Made by a program: the position numbers and the translations under genes. The notes under the pieces were generated by a model, which saw only the letters and a list, made by a program, of their open reading frames with translations, did not search any database and was not told where the DNA came from. Below are positions 14,459-16,933 of a stretch of 16,933 nucleotides of DNA, one piece after another. How positions within the stretch are numbered: the stretch's first letter is position 1; the number at the start of each line of letters is the position of its first letter. Source of the DNA: FEN-1219 sp035644475 (GTDB taxonomy: Bacteria; Pseudomonadota; Gammaproteobacteria; Steroidobacterales; Rariloculaceae); contig DASQOL010000117.1 in assembly GCA_035644475.1 (NCBI GenBank), positions 1 through 16,933 on the forward strand, in the 5' to 3' direction.

Positions 14459-15160
14459 TCATTTCACTACGGGGGCGCCGTCCTTGTACACCACGGTGCC
14501 CTGTCCGCGTGCCTCGTTGTAGTCGTCTCGTGCTTCGACGTACTTGACCACCGCGCGGAAGAGCTCCTTATTCTCGGCCATGAGCCTTTTCAGCTCCGCT
14601 TCGAGGTTCGCCCTTGCCTCCTCCTCGCCGGCCCCGCCCTCCTGCCGCGATCTCCCCGTACCTACTACCGCATTGACCTGTGAGATTTGCCCCTGAGGCG
14701 GCGCTAAGGCTCCGCTCGTGCCGTTGTTGGATCCGCCCGAGCTGCGGAGCAGCGCGCCGAGAAACCCCTTCGCCGCGCCGGCGTCCGCGGCGTCTTCCGC
14801 CTTGGATCGGCAGACGCTGTGACCCAGGCGACTGCCGGTCGGCTTCTCGGTTCGACACTTGACGTCGGTGTCGTCGCTGCTGTTCACCTTGTTGAAGACC
14901 TCGACGATCTTGCCCTTGGCCTTCGACATCTCCAGCCGATACTTGCCCAACTGGTCCTTGCGGCCTTCGACCGTGATTTCATCGGGCGGCTCCGTGGCGC
15001 CCGTTGCGTTGGATATCAGCACCTCGGCCGCGGCCGACTCGAGCCTGTTGTCCGGGGCGCCGCCCGGAGCCGGATTGGATTGGGCGGTCGCTCGGCCCGC
15101 GAGCACGGCGGCGAGGCCGACGACGGCGAAGGGGACAAGGCGTTGAACGAATGCGCGCAT
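14459..15160 (-). CDS. small exported protein with coiled-coil tail, paralogue B
   Basis: This encodes 233 residues and is a clear paralogue of the protein at 7405-8064. Shared parts, in order: signal peptide (MRAFVQRLVPFAVVGLAAVL, cleaved near TAQS), EITVEGRK (61-68), 'LGKYRLEMSKAKGKIVEVFN', Cys102 and Cys117 around EKPTGSR, 'AKGFLGALLRS', a Gly/Ser/Asn linker longer than in paralogue A, and a charged C-terminal helix (180-218). It ends with a short extra tail (VVYKDGAPVVK). Likely periplasmic; function unknown. The start has AGAGGA about 10 bases upstream. The gene converges on rlmL with only 37 bases between stops. Conserved blocks are similar at both DNA and protein level, suggesting a fairly recent duplication. 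Confidence 0.8.
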   Translation of the reverse strand: MRAFVQRLVPFAVVGLAAVLAGRATAQSNPAPGGAPDNRLESAAAEVLISNATGATEPPDEITVEGRKDQLGKYRLEMSKAKGKIVEVFNKVNSSDDTDVKCRTEKPTGSRLGHSVCRSKAEDAADAGAAKGFLGALLRSSGGSNNGTSGALAPPQGQISQVNAVVGTGRSRQEGGAGEEEARANLEAELKRLMAENKELFRAVVKYVEARDDYNEARGQGTVVYKDGAPVVK

Positions 15161-15207
15161 GGGCTGGTTTCCTCTTGGTTAGCGTCGCGCTGGGTTCGAC
15201 CCGGCAT

Positions 15208-15236
15208 CTTTTACCGCGCAGATGTTCCGAGTGCAA
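15208..15236 (-). promoter_or_regulatory. sigma70-like promoter of paralogue B
   Basis: On the minus strand TTGCAC (15231-15236) and TAAAAG (15208-15213) are 17 bases apart. The flanks (GGACCATTGCA, GGAACATC, GCGCGGTA) match the promoter region of paralogue A, though the stretch between promoter and ribosome site has diverged. The remainder of 15161-15419 shows no gene. Confidence 0.6.
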
Positions 15237-15394
15237 TGGTCCTGGCAGCGGACAGTAAGCGCGGCGCTGCGGCGCGACGGCGGGGCCGTAGCTCGCGCCG
15301 CGTGCCGAGCGCCGCCCATGCGGACCCTCGCCGTTTCCGCCGATTCATCCGCCGGACATAATGCGAGCTACGATACTGTGGTCCCGGGCCGATC

Positions 15395-15412
15395 GGCAGC
15401 GCGTGCGCTGCC
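15395..15412. repeat. 18-bp palindrome before the PepSY gene
   Basis: GGCAGCGC (15395-15402) and GCGCTGCC (15405-15412) are exact reverse complements around GT, ending 7 bases before the ATG at 15420. It may be an operator or an mRNA hairpin limiting ribosome access. It also makes the second Met (15435) a plausible start. Confidence 0.5.
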
Positions 15413-15419
15413 GTAACAC

Positions 15420-15776
15420 ATGAGCGGTGCCTCGATGCCAATTCCAGCCAGTCGGTCTGCGCTCGCGGCTTTGCTCGCGATCGCGTTGCTGGGCGCGGCT
15501 CGCACCGGAGCAGCGCAGCGGTTGCCCGACGGGTGGCCGGAGGCGGTACCGGGATCCGCCGGCGAACCGCGCGGCTTCGTGACCCAACTGCCGCAGCGGC
15601 GCGAGCTCACGCTCGCGGAGGCGATCACGATGGCGCAGGGCCGTTACCCCGGGCGCGTGGTGCGCGCTCAAACCATTCAGCTGGGCAACGGCGCCGTGCA
15701 CGAGATCCGGATCATCGGCAACGACGGCCTCGTGCACGTGGTGCGCGTCGACGCGCGAACGGGCGCCGTGAAGTAG
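15420..15776 (+). CDS. small periplasmic PepSY-like protein
   Basis: This encodes up to 118 residues with an N-terminal signal segment (RSALAALLAIALLGAARTGA, about 12-31), so probably periplasmic. The C-terminal part fits one PepSY domain: 'LTLAEAITMAQGRYPGRVVRAQ' (63-84), then 'VHEIRIIGNDGLVHVVRVD' strands and the ending ARTGAVK. PepSY domains are small folds often found with secreted peptidases, or next to two-component genes; neither is present here. No good ribosome site precedes ATG 15420, and the Met at 15435 would still keep the signal peptide, so the start is uncertain. The neighbouring permease gene is convergent, so there is no operon partner in view. Confidence 0.75.
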   Translation: MSGASMPIPASRSALAALLAIALLGAARTGAAQRLPDGWPEAVPGSAGEPRGFVTQLPQRRELTLAEAITMAQGRYPGRVVRAQTIQLGNGAVHEIRIIGNDGLVHVVRVDARTGAVK

Positions 15777-15777
15777 G

Positions 15778-15798
15778 TGCGCGCTGCTCTCGCGCGCA
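15778..15798. terminator. GC-rich hairpin between convergent genes
   Basis: TGCGCGC (15778-15784) pairs with GCGCGCA (15792-15798) around a 7-base loop, directly after the PepSY stop and 20 bases from the permease stop. There is no T-tract on either side, so this is a tentative bidirectional terminator. Confidence 0.35.
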
Positions 15799-15817
15799 GC
15801 CTCGGATTCCGCCGCTC

Positions 15818-16933
15818 TTATTCGTAGCGTAGCGAGCTCACGGGATGAGCTCGCGCGACCTTCATCGACTGCACCGCCACCGTGACGTAAGCGATCGCGA
15901 GCCCCGCGAGCGCCGCCCCGACGAAGATCAGCGGGTTGATGTCCGCGCGGAACGCGAAGTTCTGGAGCCACGCCTTCATCACGAGATAGGAGAGCACGCT
16001 CGCCACCACGGCCGCGCCCAGCACGAGGTACACGATCCGGTGCGCGAGCAGCGTGATGATCTGCCCCGTGCGTGCGCCGAAGACTTTCCGCACGCCGATC
16101 TCGCGCGTGCGCTGCGCGGCCATGAAGGACGCGAGCCCGAACAATCCGAGGCACGCGATGAAGATGCAGAGCCCCGCGAAGATCGCGATCAGGCGCGTGA
16201 GCCGCGTGTCGGCGACGTAGAGTCTCTCGAGCGAGTCGTCGACGAACTCGAATTCGAACGGATGCAGCGGGTCGAACTTGCGCAGCGTGTCGCCCACGAA
16301 CTTGAGGGTGGCCTGCACGTTCCTGCCGGCGATGTTCAGCACCATCGTGCGCTCCTCGTGCTGGCGCAGCGCGGGCGCCGTTCGAGAGAAGTCCTCGACG
16401 CGCCTAAAGATCGCGAACGGCGCCACGCCCTCGTGCACGGAGCGGAAGTTGAAGTCCTTCACCACTCCGACGACCGTGCCCTTCTGGGCGGCCGGCCCCT
16501 GTCCGAGCTCGAAGTGTTTGCCAATCGACTGATCCCAGTGCAAGGCGCGCACCAGTGCCTCGTTCACGACGATCTCGGTGATCTGCGCCGCGGGCGCGCC
16601 GCCGGGCCCGCCGGCGGCCGCGCTGGCGACGTCGTCCGAGACATCTCGCCCCGCGACGAGCTTGAGGCCCATCACGTCGGTAAAGTCCGGCCCCACCCCC
16701 ATGCCCGTGACGGTGGTTTGCTCGATCGTGCCTTGGTTCGTCTCGAACCCAATCGTGGTGAGCCCGAAGAGGCCGACGCCCAAGGGAAGCGCCGCCCACG
16801 ACACGCCGAGCACGTCGGGGTTCGTCATGAGCTGCGTTCTGATGGCGTCGGCGCTCAGGATCGTGTCCGAGCTACGAAGCGTGACGTTCACGCGGTTTTC
16901 GCGCTCGAAGCCGAGCGACATGCTCGAGATGTA
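15818..16933 (-). CDS. MacB/FtsX-type ABC transporter permease, C-terminal part (partial)
   Basis: 371 residues are visible and the frame runs off the window edge, so the start is missing; the Met at 16919-16921 is internal (preceding codons read YISS). The visible part has the second half of the periplasmic core domain (to about residue 235), with typical 'VVGVVKDFNFRSVHEGVAPFAIF', then three membrane segments near 244-267, 295-315 and 330-351 (counted from that Met). The loop RTREIGVRKVFGA (271-283) is the conserved FtsX segment contacting the ATPase, and the end HPVSSLRYE is characteristic. Such permeases work with an ABC ATPase in mechanotransmission, lipoprotein or peptide export; the partner would lie outside this window. 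The substrate is unknown. A full-length family member would be roughly 400-800 residues. Confidence 0.9.
   Translation of the reverse strand, partial: YISSMSLGFERENRVNVTLRSSDTILSADAIRTQLMTNPDVLGVSWAALPLGVGLFGLTTIGFETNQGTIEQTTVTGMGVGPDFTDVMGLKLVAGRDVSDDVASAAAGGPGGAPAAQITEIVVNEALVRALHWDQSIGKHFELGQGPAAQKGTVVGVVKDFNFRSVHEGVAPFAIFRRVEDFSRTAPALRQHEERTMVLNIAGRNVQATLKFVGDTLRKFDPLHPFEFEFVDDSLERLYVADTRLTRLIAIFAGLCIFIACLGLFGLASFMAAQRTREIGVRKVFGARTGQIITLLAHRIVYLVLGAAVVASVLSYLVMKAWLQNFAFRADINPLIFVGAALAGLAIAYVTVAVQSMKVARAHPVSSLRYE

Noticed and set aside
12798..14522. 574-codon forward frame overlapping rlmL
   Set aside because: It is Arg/Ala/Gly-rich with no motif, and lies in another frame of a gene with full RlmKL motifs.

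Overview
The window is 16.9 kb of high-GC bacterial DNA. A fused bifunctional RlmKL-type 23S rRNA methyltransferase, a DUF3108-like periplasmic protein, a MacB/FtsX-type permease and a soluble quinoprotein dehydrogenase with its own cytochrome c point to a gammaproteobacterium, probably a poorly studied environmental lineage. The placement rests on gene content only.

Layout. (1) 1-126 is the 3' end of an unidentified gene. It converges on a DUF3108-like exported protein (178-891, minus). (2) Divergent from that is a two-gene unit: a di-heme cytochrome c (1042-1845) overlapping a PQQ-dependent alcohol dehydrogenase (1842-3488) by four bases. The dehydrogenase has an Asp-Tyr-Asp active-site motif typical of lanthanide-dependent enzymes. 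(3) A cluster of GGGTCAGACCC repeats (3499-3582) precedes a large PAS-GAF-PAS-GGDEF-EAL c-di-GMP protein (3712-6327). (4) 6328-8235 looks less GC-rich and accessory. It holds an unrecognised 251-residue protein with a TTG start, a frameshifted 62-bp relic of an EAL-domain gene, and a small exported protein (7405-8064). That protein has a paralogue at 14459-15160 on the other strand, and the pair also share an upstream promoter region. (5) 8236-10440 is a secreted family 3 glycoside hydrolase, followed by inverted and direct GGGACA-type repeats. (6) 10646-14421 is a tightly overlapping operon: a small alpha/beta-barrel-like protein, an ArsR-family regulator, a predicted PD-(D/E)XK nuclease and RlmKL. 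Two copies of a TTAGC-N6-GCTAA palindrome overlap its promoter. (7) 15420-15776 encodes a small PepSY-like periplasmic protein, and 15818-16933 (minus) is the C-terminal part of a MacB/FtsX permease that continues past the window.

How the genes work together. The cytochrome and dehydrogenase form a periplasmic alcohol-oxidation module: the dehydrogenase would pass electrons to the co-translated cytochrome. The ArsR operon appears self-regulated and, unusually, ties a nuclease-like protein and an rRNA methyltransferase to one promoter. The most noteworthy items are that operon with its paired operators, the paralogous exported proteins with a conserved promoter, the EAL relic beside the unknown gene, and the lanthanide-type motif. 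I found no RNA genes, CRISPR array or complete transposon.
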